Shown here: in pieces, positions 14,548 to 22,580 of the stretch
Layout: each line of letters opens with the position of its first letter
Position numbering within the stretch: position 1 is the first letter of the stretch
Origin: Halorussus rarus
GTDB taxonomy: Archaea; Halobacteriota; Halobacteria; Halobacteriales; Haladaptataceae
Assembly (NCBI RefSeq): GCF_003369835.1
Contig: NZ_QPMJ01000004.1
Coordinates: 310,001 to 374,000 of the forward strand
Direction: 5' to 3'
DNA length: 64,000 nucleotides
Program-made: the position numbers and the translations under genes
The notes under the pieces: model-generated
What the model saw: the letters and a program-made list of their open reading frames with translations, nothing else
Database searches by the model: none
What the model was told of the DNA's origin: nothing

Positions 14548-17460
14548 CTACTCCAAGACCGTCACGGAGCGGAACTCGAAGCGCGCGCCGCCCGCCTCGC
14601 TCTCGGTGAGCCGGCAGTCCCAGTCGTAGATCTCCGCGAGCTGGGAGATGAACGTCAGGCCGAGCCCGATTCCGGCGGCGTTCGTGGTGTAGCCCGCCTC
14701 GAACACGCGGTCGCGCTCGGCCTCCGGGATGCCGGGGCCGTCGTCCTCGACGTAGAATCCCGAGGGCAGGTCGCCGACCCGGACGGTCAGGGGGTCGTTC
14801 TCCTCCTGACTCGGGGAGTCCGAACCAGTCGAGCTATGCTCGACGGCGTCCTCGTGAGCCTGCGAACGAGGGCTCGTGGAACCATGTTCCACGGCGTCCT
14901 CAGAAATCTTCGATTTCTGATGGGCTGCATCAGACTCCGTCTGATGAACGTCGTCGGCCTGTGGCCGACGGTTTGTCGAACCGTGTTCGACGGCGTTCTT
15001 GAACAGGTTCTCCAGCAGGTGCTGGACGTGGCTCCCCGCGGCCTCCACGACGCGGTCGGTCTCGACCCGGAGCCGAGCGTCGCCGGTCGCGAGTTCGCTC
15101 CACACCTCGGTCGCGGTCGCCGAGAGGTCGACCGGTTCGCGGTCGATGGTCGCGTCCGACCCCCGCGTCATGACCAGCAGGATGTCGATCATGTCGTCCA
15201 TCCGGTCGAGCGCGTCCTCGACCTGCTCGAACGCGGTCTCGTCGCCGTCGGCCGCGCTCGAGACGTAGATCTGGGCGATGGAGAGGGGGTTGCGCAGCTC
15301 GTGGGCCAGCATGCTGGCGAACGATTCGAGCCGCTCGTTCTGGCGCTCGAGCTGGGTCTCCCGGCGCTTCCGGTCGGAGATGTCCCGGAAGTACACCGAC
15401 AGCCCGCTCTCGGAGGGGTAGGCGTGGAACTCGAACCACGCCTCGAACGCCTCGACGTACTCCTCGCGGGAAACCGGCTCCTGGGACTCGGCCGCCCGCC
15501 GGAACGCCTCGCGCACCTCCGACTCCCGGAGTTCCGGCAGCGCGTCCCAGACGACGTCGCCGACCGGGTCGGTCCCGTCCGTGCCGAGCAGCCGCCGGGC
15601 CTGCTTGTTGGCGTGGACGAACCGCCACTCGTCGTCGAGCGCGACGAACCCGTCGTCGATGCGCTCGAACACCTCGTCGAGCTCGGCCTGGAGCTGGTCG
15701 CGCTGGCGCTCGATGGTCTGCTCGCGGTCGGCCCGGTCGAGCGCGGCCTCGGTGTTGGCCGCGAGTATCTTCGCGAGGTCGAGGTCCGCCTCGGTGAGCC
15801 GCTCGCTCACGGTCGACCCGGCCGTGAGCACGCCGTGGGGGCCCAGCGGGAGGATCATCTCGGTCTCGATCGGCGTCTCCGGGTTGTAGGCGCCCTCGCG
15901 GTCGGCGACCGACTCGTAGAGCTCGGGCGCTCCCGACTCGTAGACCCGCCAGGCGAGCCCCTCGCCCTCCGGGAAGCTCGGTACACCGTCGAACAGCTCC
16001 TCGGCCTCGGTCGTCGCGGCGATCGGTCGCAGCGCGCGGTCGGCCTGGTCGAGCAGATGGACCCCGCAGACCCGGAGGCCGAGGATGTCGCGGGCCGTCG
16101 AGACCGCCACGTCGCAGATCTCGGCCTTGGTCTCGGCTGCCATCAGGTCGCGGGTGACCGACCGGAGCGTCGCCAGCGTCTCCTCGCGGCGCCGGCGCTC
16201 GGTGACGTCCCGGAACACCGCCTGGTTGAGCGTCCGGTCGCCGATCTCGGTGATGCCCGCGCTGATTTCGACCGGGATCTCGCGTCCCTCGGCGTCGACG
16301 ACGTAGTTCTCCCCGTCGTCCCGCACTACGCCGCCGGCCCGGACGTGCTCCTCGAACAGCCGCCGGTAGCGGTCGGCCTCGTCGGCCGGGTGGAGGTCGG
16401 TCTGGTGCATCCCGACGATCTCCTCGCGGGACTTGCCGAGGAGCTCCTCGGCGGCCTCGTTGGTGTCGACGATAACGCCGGTGTCGCCGTCGACGATGAA
16501 GACGGCGTCGGGCGCGGTGTCGACCAGCTTCCGGTACTGCTCGCGCGAGGCCTCGAGCTCGGCCTCCCGGCGCCTTCGATCGGTGACGTCCCGGCCGATG
16601 CCCGCGATACCCACCGGAGCGCCGTCGTCGTCGGTCATCAGGGCGCCGGTGAACTCGTGGGGGATTTCGGCGTCGTCGTCGGTCGCGAGCGGCGCCTCCA
16701 CCCTGGCGCTGCCCTCCTCGAACACCCGCCCGATGGCCTCGGCGATCCGGTCGGCGGCCCCGTCGGCGAAGAAGTCGGTCGGGTCGCGGCCCGCGAGTTC
16801 GTCGTCGGCGTACCCGGTCACCGCGTTGGCCCGGTCGTTCCACCGGACCAGCCGGCCCTGCGCGTCGAGCACGAAGAAGACGTCCGGGAGCGCGTCCAGG
16901 GCGGCCCCGACGAGGTCGTCCCCGAGCTCGGAGTCGGCCTCGGATCCCCGGCGATCGATTTCGGCCGGGTCACCGGCGCCGGCGTCGAACGACGCGGTCG
17001 CTCGGGCCCGCGCGCGCTCGGCCCGGTAGCGCCCGACGCAGTTCTCGACCCGTCGGACCAGCTGGCGGCGCTGGTAGGGCGCGCCCCGCCAGTGGACGAA
17101 GTCGGTGCCGTCGCGGGCCAGCACCGCCGCCGCCAGGTCGGCGTCGTCCGTCTCGCTCACGGCGACGAACTGCGCGTCCGGCGCCGCCGCGCGGACGCCG
17201 TCGAGGAACGCGGTCGCGTCAGCGTCGGGAAGCGACGCCGCGGCGACGACGCAGGCCACCTCGGCGCGTTCGAGGCGGTCGAGCGCGCCGCTGGCCGTCG
17301 AAACGCGTTCGACGGTCACGTCCGCGGCGTCCGATTCGAGCGCGTCGACCCCCTCGTCCGCCCCGGGCGGGAGCTCTCCGACCGCGAGCACCCGGAACGG
17401 AGCGGACGTCGCCGGGTCTGAGTCCCCCGGAGACTGCACGGTACACCCGGAGGCGGGCAT
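14548..17460 (-). CDS. Multi-PAS/GAF sensor histidine kinase with pseudo-receiver and repeat-bearing ATPase domain
   Basis: A 970-residue soluble kinase. Domain order: a receiver-like domain (about 21-141), PAS (183-300), PAS (302-425), GAF (430-575), PAS (590-700), HisKA (712-775) with phospho-acceptor His720 in MLAHELRNP, and HATPase (805-968) with N-box NLFKNAVEHG and G-box DDGPGIP and GIGLGL. The receiver has Ala residues (VACVVAAAS) where the phospho-acceptor Asp would be, so it is probably non-phosphorylatable. Directly after the N-box, residues 823-888 form an insertion with three VEH-S-T units and extra peptides encoded by palindromic DNA (see the repeat at 14828-14991); all core ATP-binding motifs remain on either side. 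No membrane segment, so it presumably senses cytoplasmic signals. A cognate regulator is not adjacent. Confidence 0.9.
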   Translation of the reverse strand: MPASGCTVQSPGDSDPATSAPFRVLAVGELPPGADEGVDALESDAADVTVERVSTASGALDRLERAEVACVVAAASLPDADATAFLDGVRAAAPDAQFVAVSETDDADLAAAVLARDGTDFVHWRGAPYQRRQLVRRVENCVGRYRAERARARATASFDAGAGDPAEIDRRGSEADSELGDDLVGAALDALPDVFFVLDAQGRLVRWNDRANAVTGYADDELAGRDPTDFFADGAADRIAEAIGRVFEEGSARVEAPLATDDDAEIPHEFTGALMTDDDGAPVGIAGIGRDVTDRRRREAELEASREQYRKLVDTAPDAVFIVDGDTGVIVDTNEAAEELLGKSREEIVGMHQTDLHPADEADRYRRLFEEHVRAGGVVRDDGENYVVDAEGREIPVEISAGITEIGDRTLNQAVFRDVTERRRREETLATLRSVTRDLMAAETKAEICDVAVSTARDILGLRVCGVHLLDQADRALRPIAATTEAEELFDGVPSFPEGEGLAWRVYESGAPELYESVADREGAYNPETPIETEMILPLGPHGVLTAGSTVSERLTEADLDLAKILAANTEAALDRADREQTIERQRDQLQAELDEVFERIDDGFVALDDEWRFVHANKQARRLLGTDGTDPVGDVVWDALPELRESEVREAFRRAAESQEPVSREEYVEAFEAWFEFHAYPSESGLSVYFRDISDRKRRETQLERQNERLESFASMLAHELRNPLSIAQIYVSSAADGDETAFEQVEDALDRMDDMIDILLVMTRGSDATIDREPVDLSATATEVWSELATGDARLRVETDRVVEAAGSHVQHLLENLFKNAVEHGSTNRRPQADDVHQTESDAAHQKSKISEDAVEHGSTSPRSQAHEDAVEHSSTGSDSPSQEENDPLTVRVGDLPSGFYVEDDGPGIPEAERDRVFEAGYTTNAAGIGLGLTFISQLAEIYDWDCRLTESEAGGARFEFRSVTVLE
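14828..14991 (-). repeat. In-frame chain of short palindromes inside histidine kinase ATPase domain
   Basis: Six perfect inverted repeats, each with a 3-nt centre, lie in a row: 14828-14844, 14876-14892 and 14975-14991 (7-bp arms, core GTCGAGC/GTGGAAC/GTCGAAC), and between the last two 14900-14920 (9-bp arms, TCAGAAATC), 14928-14946 (8-bp arms, CATCAGAC) and 14952-14970 (8-bp arms, CGTCGGCC). The first two core units are 48 bp apart; the next is 99 bp away because of the three extra palindromes. Everything stays in frame, encoding VEHGST-type units plus inserted peptides such as HQTESD and HQKSKISE. Confidence 0.85.
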
Positions 17461-17555
17461 CGATTAAGAATCCACTGGAACCGACTCCGTAATTTCGGCC
17501 GGCGTTCGACCGTCCCGGACACCGAGGGCCCCGAATCCCGACGGGGTCGAACGTC

Positions 17556-19142
17556 TTACTCGACGACAACTTCGACCAGTGACATCTCGTTGCTCGGAAT
17601 CGCGGCAGCCAGCGCGTCGTCGAGTTCGCGCCAATCGGCGGGCCGGTAGGCCTCGATGCCGAAGCTCTCGGCGAACGTCTGGAAGTCCGGATTGCCGAGC
17701 TCGGTCCCGAAGTGCTCGCCGCGGTGCTCGACCTGCTCCTCGGTGATGAGCCCGTACTCGTCGTCGCGGAACAGCAGGACGGTGTAGCCACAGCCCAGCC
17801 GGGTCGCGGTCTCGAGTTCGGCCGCGTTCATCATGAACCCGCCGTCGCCGGTGGCGGCCACGACGTTCGCGTCGACCGCGAGGTCGGCCGCCAGCCCGCC
17901 GGGCACCGAGATGCCCATCGAGGCCAGCCCGTTGGAGATGATGCAGGTGTTGGGCTCGTAGGTCACGAAGTTCTGGGCGATGGCCATCTTGTGGCTGCCC
18001 ACGTCCGAGAGCAGCACGTCGTCGGCGTCCATCGCGTCCCGGAGCGCGGGCAGCACCCGCTTGACGGTGAAGGGGTCGCCCTCGTCGGGGTCGGGCGTCA
18101 CGTCCGCGAGGATGTGCTCGCGCAGGTCGTCGTACCAGTCGGTCTCGAAGGCCGCGCCGATCTCGTCGCAGGTGGCGTCGAGCTCCCGGACGGCCGCCGC
18201 GATGTCCGAGACCACCTCCACGTCCGGGTCGTAGTGCTCGTACACCTCGGCGGGCTCGCTGTCGACGTGGACGACGGTGGTCTCGCCGGTGGGGTTCCAG
18301 TCGGCGGGGTCGTGCTCGGCGATGTCGTAGCCGACGGTTATCACGAGGTCGGCCGAGTCGATGGCGTCGGAGGCCTCCTCGTGCTCGCCCGAGTCGAGGG
18401 TCAGCAGCGAGTGCTCGTCGTCGTCCGGGACCGCACCCTTGCCCATGTAGGTGGCCGCGACCGGGAGGTCGTACGCCCGGACGAACTCCCGGAGCTCGTC
18501 GCTGGCGTCGGTCCGGACCGCGCCGTTGCCCGCGATGACGATGGGGCGGTCGGCGTCCGCGAGCAGGTCCCGGACCCGGTCGAGCGACGGGACGTCGGGT
18601 TCGGGCCGCCGGACCCGGCTCCGCTCCTCCATCGGTCGGACCTCGCAGTCCTCGTAGGCGACGTCCTCGGGGAGTTCGAGGTGGGTCGCGCCGGGCTTCT
18701 CGTACTCGGCGGTCTTGAACGCCTTCCGGACCGACTCGTGGACGATGCCCGGGTCCGAGATCTGGGCGTTCCACTTGGTCACCGGCTCGAACATGTCGAC
18801 CACGTCGAGGGTCTGGTGGCTCTCCTTGTGGAGGCTCTCGAGACCGCCCTGGCCCGTTATCGCCACCAGCGGCGCCTTGTCGAGGTTGGCGTCGGCCACC
18901 CCGGTCAGGAGGTTGGTCGCGCCCGGCCCGAGCGTCGAGAGGCACACCCCCGCGTCGCCGGTGAGCCGGCCCCACACGTCGGCCATGAAGGCCGCGCCCT
19001 GCTCGTGGCGCACCGGGACGAAGGTGAGCTCGGAGTCCCGGAGCGCGAACATGGTCGCCTCGTTCTCCTCGCCGGGCAGGCCGAACACGTACTCGACGCC
19101 CTCCGACTCCAGCCCCGCGACGAGCACTTCTGCGGTGTTCAT
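17556..19142 (-). CDS. Thiamine-diphosphate enzyme, acetolactate synthase large subunit-like
   Basis: A 528-residue ThDP-dependent enzyme with the three usual domains. The N-terminal pyrimidine-binding domain begins NTAEVLVAGLESEGVEYVFG and contains the proton-relay Glu in VRHEQGAAFMAD. A central Rossmann-like domain follows, and the C-terminal diphosphate domain carries GDGGFMMNAAELETATRLG. The motif that usually ends in Asn-Asn reads FRDDEYGLI; the Asp at the metal position matches AlsS-like enzymes, but the Arg is unusual. ATG 19142 was chosen because the upstream in-frame extension is unlike the family. No regulatory small subunit gene is adjacent, so a catabolic acetolactate synthase or another ThDP decarboxylase is as likely as a branched-chain biosynthetic enzyme. 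Confidence 0.82.
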   Translation of the reverse strand: MNTAEVLVAGLESEGVEYVFGLPGEENEATMFALRDSELTFVPVRHEQGAAFMADVWGRLTGDAGVCLSTLGPGATNLLTGVADANLDKAPLVAITGQGGLESLHKESHQTLDVVDMFEPVTKWNAQISDPGIVHESVRKAFKTAEYEKPGATHLELPEDVAYEDCEVRPMEERSRVRRPEPDVPSLDRVRDLLADADRPIVIAGNGAVRTDASDELREFVRAYDLPVAATYMGKGAVPDDDEHSLLTLDSGEHEEASDAIDSADLVITVGYDIAEHDPADWNPTGETTVVHVDSEPAEVYEHYDPDVEVVSDIAAAVRELDATCDEIGAAFETDWYDDLREHILADVTPDPDEGDPFTVKRVLPALRDAMDADDVLLSDVGSHKMAIAQNFVTYEPNTCIISNGLASMGISVPGGLAADLAVDANVVAATGDGGFMMNAAELETATRLGCGYTVLLFRDDEYGLITEEQVEHRGEHFGTELGNPDFQTFAESFGIEAYRPADWRELDDALAAAIPSNEMSLVEVVVE

Positions 19143-19267
19143 ACATCCGGCGTACGACCTCCCGACCCATAGGTCCGGTTGCCGAACTCGCGGCCGCGCC
19201 GCGTCGCACCGACCCGTGCATCCCGAAGTTTTATAACGGATTCCGGACAACTTCGAGACACGGTCGT

Positions 19268-19294
19268 ATGAAGACCTCTCTCCTCCGCCGCTGA
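19268..19294 (+). other. Possible leader mini-ORF (MKTSLLRR)
   Basis: An 8-residue reading frame placed at leaderless distance from the TATA element at 19228-19240. A leader peptide, an sRNA 5' end or chance are all possible; the sequence alone cannot decide. It is noted because the placement relative to the promoter is that of a real leaderless start in this genome. Confidence 0.2.
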
Positions 19295-19435
19295 CCGGTC
19301 GAACGTCCGCGGTCGCGCAGCGTGCACTGCAGTTCAGCGGTCGCGCCGACCGCGTCGCCGTGGCGCCGAGTTTCGCTGTCGTCGCCTACTGTGCCGCAGG
19401 GCGTCGGCCGGTTCGGGTACGCGAGACAGTCGCAG

Positions 19436-19454
19436 CGAGGCGCGTTTCGCCTCG
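19436..19454. repeat. 19-bp near-perfect palindrome, intergenic copy of the CopA in-frame palindrome
   Basis: CGAGGCGCGTTTCGCCTCG: 8-bp arms around a 3-nt centre with one arm mismatch. It differs at a single base from the 19-bp palindrome at 52536-52554 inside the copper ATPase gene. The presence of the same palindrome both in a coding and a non-coding place suggests a dispersed element rather than a protein-driven sequence. Confidence 0.6.
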
Positions 19455-19514
19455 GACCGCCGAATCGAGTCGGGGTAGCGCAGAGCAATCGCCGCAGTCA
19501 CGAACCACCCATCC

Positions 19515-20825
19515 ATGCAATCACAGAACGCAGTCATCGCGAAGCGCGCCGACCCGGACGACGCCGACGCCGGCGTGCCCGACGCAACCGAGATACGGCG
19601 GCTGACCGAGGCCGCGGAGTACGAGGTCGTCGCGGAGGTGACCCAGACGCGGACCGAGCACCCGGCCACGAACCTCGGTCCCGGCAAGGTCGAGCAACTG
19701 GCCGGAACGGCGGCCGAGACAGGCGCCGACGCGGTCGTGGTCGACAACGACCTCTCACCGACCCAGAGCCACGAACTCGGCGAGGCGTGCCCCGAGGGGA
19801 CCGCGGTCCTCGACAGGCAGCGGCTCGTGCTCGACATCTTCGCGGAGCGGGCCGGCGGCGAGCGTGCCGCCCTCCAGGTCGAGCGCGCCCGGCTCGCGTA
19901 CGACCTGCCCCGCGTCCGCGAGCAGGTCACCCGCGAGCTAGCTGGCGAGGACCTCGCGCACGACGAGCAGGGCGGCCAGCGCGTCCGCGACGTCGAGCGA
20001 AGAATCGACGAACTCGACCGGAAGCTCGCCGAGCGCGGCGACGACGCCGCGGCCCGCCGCGAGCGCAGGCGCGAGGAGGGGTTCGAGTTCGTCGCGCTCG
20101 CGGGCTACACGAACGCCGGGAAGTCGACCCTGCTCCACCGGCTCGCCGACGACCTCGACTTCGAGGCCCGCGAGCCCGACCACGCCGACCTCGACGGCAC
20201 CGCCGAGATTCGGGACCGCCTGTTCGAGACGCTCGACACGACGACGCGCCGGGCCACCATCGAGGGCCGCCGGACGCTCGCGACCGACACCGTCGGGTTC
20301 GTCGACGACCTGCCCCACGAGACGGTCGCGTCGTTCCACGACACACTCTCGGCGACGGGCGACGCCGACTGCGTCGCGCTGGTCGTCGACGCGAGCGACC
20401 CGCCCGGGGAGCTCCGTCGGAAGATCGAGACGGGGCTCGACCTGCTCGCCGACGCCGAGGGCGAGGTCGTCCCGGTGCTCAACAAGGTCGACCTGCTCGA
20501 CGAGGACGCCCTCGCCGAGCGCGAGGACGCGATTCGGGGGCTCGTCTCGGACCCGGTCGCGGTCAGCGCCGCCGCGGGGCGGAACCTCGACGCCCTCCGC
20601 GAGCGCCTCGCCGCGGCGCTGCCCGACCGCCGAGCGGTCGAACTCGTCCTGCCGAACCGCGACGAGGCGATGAGCCTCGTGTCGTGGCTCTACGACCGGG
20701 CGGACGTGAGCGACGTGACCTACGGCGGCGACGAGGTTCGAGTCGCGTTCGAGGCCGGACAGTCCATCGTCGAGCGCGCCGAGGCGAAGGCCGACGCGCT
20801 CGGGGGCGAACCGATAGAGAACTGA
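19515..20825 (+). CDS. hflX: GTPase HflX
   Basis: A 436-residue ribosome-associated GTPase. The N-terminal HflX domain has NLGPGKVEQL, VVVDNDLSPTQSHELG and VLDRQRLVLDIFAERA, then the family's helical linker, and the G domain begins near residue 190: G1 GYTNAGKSTLLHRL, G3 DTVGFVDDLPHE, G4 NKVDLLDE. This is the standard domain order and length for archaeal HflX, which binds the large ribosomal subunit and is linked to ribosome splitting and rescue under stress. The start ATG 19515 (MQSQNAVIAKRADPDD) matches the family N terminus. The C-terminal domain ends about 12 bases before the convergent gene's stop. Confidence 0.95.
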   Translation: MQSQNAVIAKRADPDDADAGVPDATEIRRLTEAAEYEVVAEVTQTRTEHPATNLGPGKVEQLAGTAAETGADAVVVDNDLSPTQSHELGEACPEGTAVLDRQRLVLDIFAERAGGERAALQVERARLAYDLPRVREQVTRELAGEDLAHDEQGGQRVRDVERRIDELDRKLAERGDDAAARRERRREEGFEFVALAGYTNAGKSTLLHRLADDLDFEAREPDHADLDGTAEIRDRLFETLDTTTRRATIEGRRTLATDTVGFVDDLPHETVASFHDTLSATGDADCVALVVDASDPPGELRRKIETGLDLLADAEGEVVPVLNKVDLLDEDALAEREDAIRGLVSDPVAVSAAAGRNLDALRERLAAALPDRRAVELVLPNRDEAMSLVSWLYDRADVSDVTYGGDEVRVAFEAGQSIVERAEAKADALGGEPIEN

Positions 20826-20837
20826 CGGACGGCCGCT

Positions 20838-21473
20838 TCAGACGCCGCCGGCGCCGCCGCAGCCCGCGGCCGCGCTCCCCGCGCCGGCGCAGCTGGCGGC
20901 GCTGGCGCTCGCCGCCGAACTCGCGGCGATCACCGCCATCCCGGAGTTGCGGCTGTAGTCCTTGCACTCGCCCCACGCGACCGGCGCGATCTCGTCGTCG
21001 ATGTCGTGACCGTCCTCAACCGCGGCCCGGAGGTCGTCGACGCCGAACCCGGTCTCCGAGACGAACCGGTCCGCGAGCTCGGGCGGCACCGCGACCCGGC
21101 GACACTCCTCGGCCTCGAACAGTTCGTCCCCGTCGAAGGTGAACTGGACGTCGAAGTGGCGGACGAACACGTCCTCGCCCGCGAAGGCGGGTGTCAGGGC
21201 GCCGATCGCCTCGCCGACGAGGTCCCACACGAGGTCGAAGTCGGGCGACTCGACGTCCTCGCCGAGCGAGAACCGCGCGATGGGAACCGTCACGGGCTCC
21301 TCGTCGGGGCCCTCGTTGACCACCGCGACGCCGGTCACGGCCGCGTCCTCGATGCCGCGCGCGTCGACCGCGACGCGCTGCTCGAGGGCGTCGTCGGCCG
21401 CTTCGCGGGCGGTCTCGATCCGGTCCTCCGCGTCGTCGCCGTCGTCGCCGAGCAGGCGCTCGATGAGTGACAT
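20838..21473 (-). CDS. Conserved hypothetical protein with Gly/Ala/Cys-rich tail (211 aa)
   Basis: A 211-residue protein starting MSLIERLLGDDGDD (ATG 21473; the longer in-frame start adds residues without family character). The body is acidic, with a region VTVPIARFSLGEDVESPDFDLVWDLVGEAI and a DDEIAPVAWGECKDYSRNSG motif. The last ~40 residues are low complexity (Ala, Ser, Gly) with three Cys in CAGAGSAAAGCGGAGG. No signal peptide. Not recognised with confidence; it resembles haloarchaeal conserved proteins of unknown function with glycine- and cysteine-rich tails, which could bind metal or be processed. It converges with hflX. Confidence 0.7.
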   Translation of the reverse strand: MSLIERLLGDDGDDAEDRIETAREAADDALEQRVAVDARGIEDAAVTGVAVVNEGPDEEPVTVPIARFSLGEDVESPDFDLVWDLVGEAIGALTPAFAGEDVFVRHFDVQFTFDGDELFEAEECRRVAVPPELADRFVSETGFGVDDLRAAVEDGHDIDDEIAPVAWGECKDYSRNSGMAVIAASSAASASAASCAGAGSAAAGCGGAGGV

Positions 21474-21586
21474 TGTGCTGACGTTCGTGGAGGGGAGACT
21501 TGAAAGTTGACGTGAACCGGGCGGTCCCTGCAATGTCGAATGTTACCGAACCACAGACTTTCGGGTCTTCCCCGCGAGGAGACGGT

Positions 21587-21820
21587 ATGGCAGTCACCGG
21601 AATCGACCACCTGGTCCTGTACGCGACCGACGTCGAGGCGACCTGCGAGTTCTACGCCGAGACGCTCGACGTCGCCGACCGCGAGGAGTTCGGCGACGGC
21701 CGGGTCGCGCTGGCGTTCGAGAGCGCGAAGCTCAACGTCCACCCGGCCGGCGACGAGTACGACCCGCACGCCGAGAGTCCCGAGTCGGGGTCGGCCGACT
21801 TCTGTCCCGTCGTCGACCGT
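21587..21820 (+). pseudogene. Truncated VOC/glyoxalase-family gene
   Basis: The frame starting at ATG 21587 encodes a clear N-terminal half of a vicinal-oxygen-chelate protein (MAVTGIDHLVLYATDVEATCEFY, then ALAFESAKLNVHP and ESGSADFC). After about residue 77, near 21817, the sequence stops resembling the family and instead is the antisense of a universal stress protein. A normal VOC protein of this type is ~125-130 residues, so roughly the last 50 residues, including the final metal-site Glu strand, are missing. The frame itself stays open to 21991, adding a nonsense tail. A 3' deletion fusing it to a convergent gene explains this best. Confidence 0.7.
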
Positions 21821-21955
21821 GCGGGGCCGGCGCTCGTCCACGACGCTGACGACGTGGACCGTCGCGCCGACGGTCAGCGCGAACGCGCGGGCGTGACCCG
21901 CCGCGCGCTCGGCCCCCTCGCTCCCGTCGGTCGGTACCGCGATGCGGTCGAACAT
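21810..21955 (-). pseudogene. Truncated universal stress protein (UspA) gene
   Basis: Reading left from ATG 21955, the protein starts MFDRIAVPTDGSEGAERAAG and continues to TVHVVSVVDERRP, an unmistakable UspA N terminus (beta1, ATP-binding Asp, helix1, beta2). At about 47 residues it runs into the antisense of the VOC gene, so ~95 residues including the GxxG ATP-binding loop are missing. The two broken genes face each other with one shared breakpoint near 21810-21820, as expected from a single deletion. Confidence 0.7.
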
Positions 21956-22104
21956 GGCCGGGTCCTCCCGACTACGACCCGCCGGGTTTAACCGGCGATG
22001 GCCGATTCCGGCGGAGCGTCGGTCAGTCGACCCGCCGGCCGGGCCGGAGCGCCGTCCGCACCGCCAGCCGCACCGACCCCTCGATGCGGTGGTCCGATAC
22101 CGGC

Positions 22105-22449
22105 TCACCGGATGCGGTGGTAGTCGTACTGCCCGCGGATGTTCTCGTGGAAGTACGACCCGTGGGAGCGCGCGCTCAGGAACGCCTCGTAGGTCTCCCG
22201 GGCGACGTCGGCGTACCGGTAGACGCCCCCGCTCTCGAACTCGATCTCCAGGGTCTCGTCCTCGTCGCTGTAGCCGATGGACCGGATGGAGCTCGACGCA
22301 ACCGGGCTCCGGGTCTCGGCGACCCGTTCCAGCCGCTCGTAGGGGACGTAGCCGACGATTCGGTCGGCGTGGTACAGCACCACCCCGTGCCGTCCCTCCT
22401 CGAGCTGGTCGCACTCGATGCGGTCGCCCGCCGTCGTGACGGCCTTCAT
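22105..22449 (-). CDS. KTSC-domain protein (114 aa)
   Basis: A 114-residue protein with an N-terminal strand-rich part (IECDQLEEGRHGVVLYHADR) and a C-terminal KTSC-type domain from about residue 53: SSIRSIGYSDEDETLEIEF, GGVYRYADVARETYEAFL, and SHGSYFHENIRGQYDYHRI. KTSC domains are small modules, named for lysyl-tRNA-synthetase-related sequences, that are thought to bind RNA or protein partners; no catalytic role is established. The chosen start (ATG 22449, MKAVTTAGDRIEC) excludes a long basic upstream extension. The stop is close to the truncated UspA start region, and the gene is divergent from the zinc-finger gene at 22581. Confidence 0.8.
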   Translation of the reverse strand: MKAVTTAGDRIECDQLEEGRHGVVLYHADRIVGYVPYERLERVAETRSPVASSSIRSIGYSDEDETLEIEFESGGVYRYADVARETYEAFLSARSHGSYFHENIRGQYDYHRIR

Positions 22450-22580
22450 GGCCCCGTACACGCCGGGGGAGCCACTGAATGCATCGGCCGTCGGCGGGCG
22501 AGCGCGGCGGACGGAGTCGGCTGTCCGAGGCCCGTCAGCGAGGCGGTACACATACCCCCGTCGCCGGCGTACCCTCCGGC

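Larger units (their letters stand above)
19143..19514. other. Intergenic region upstream of hflX with TATA box, mini-ORF and palindrome
   Basis: No ordinary gene. A strong TATA-like element (AGTTTTATAACGG, 19228-19240) faces rightward. About 30-35 bases downstream an ATG opens an 8-codon reading frame, MKTSLLRR, ending at 19294. Further on lies the 19-bp near-perfect palindrome described at 19436-19454. The ATG of hflX is about 280 bases from the TATA box, so either a long leader or a separate short transcript exists here. Confidence 0.4.

Noticed and set aside
17296..17314. CGTCGAA-ACGCG-TTCGACG palindrome inside the first histidine kinase
   Set aside because: It has a 5-nt rather than 3-nt centre, lies in a region not inserted relative to a receiver fold, and could arise by chance in G+C-rich DNA.
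14356..17421. 1021-aa plus-strand open frame opposite the histidine kinase
   Set aside because: A composition shadow of the kinase gene: Arg/Val/Gly-rich, with no motifs, start signals or codon bias of its own.
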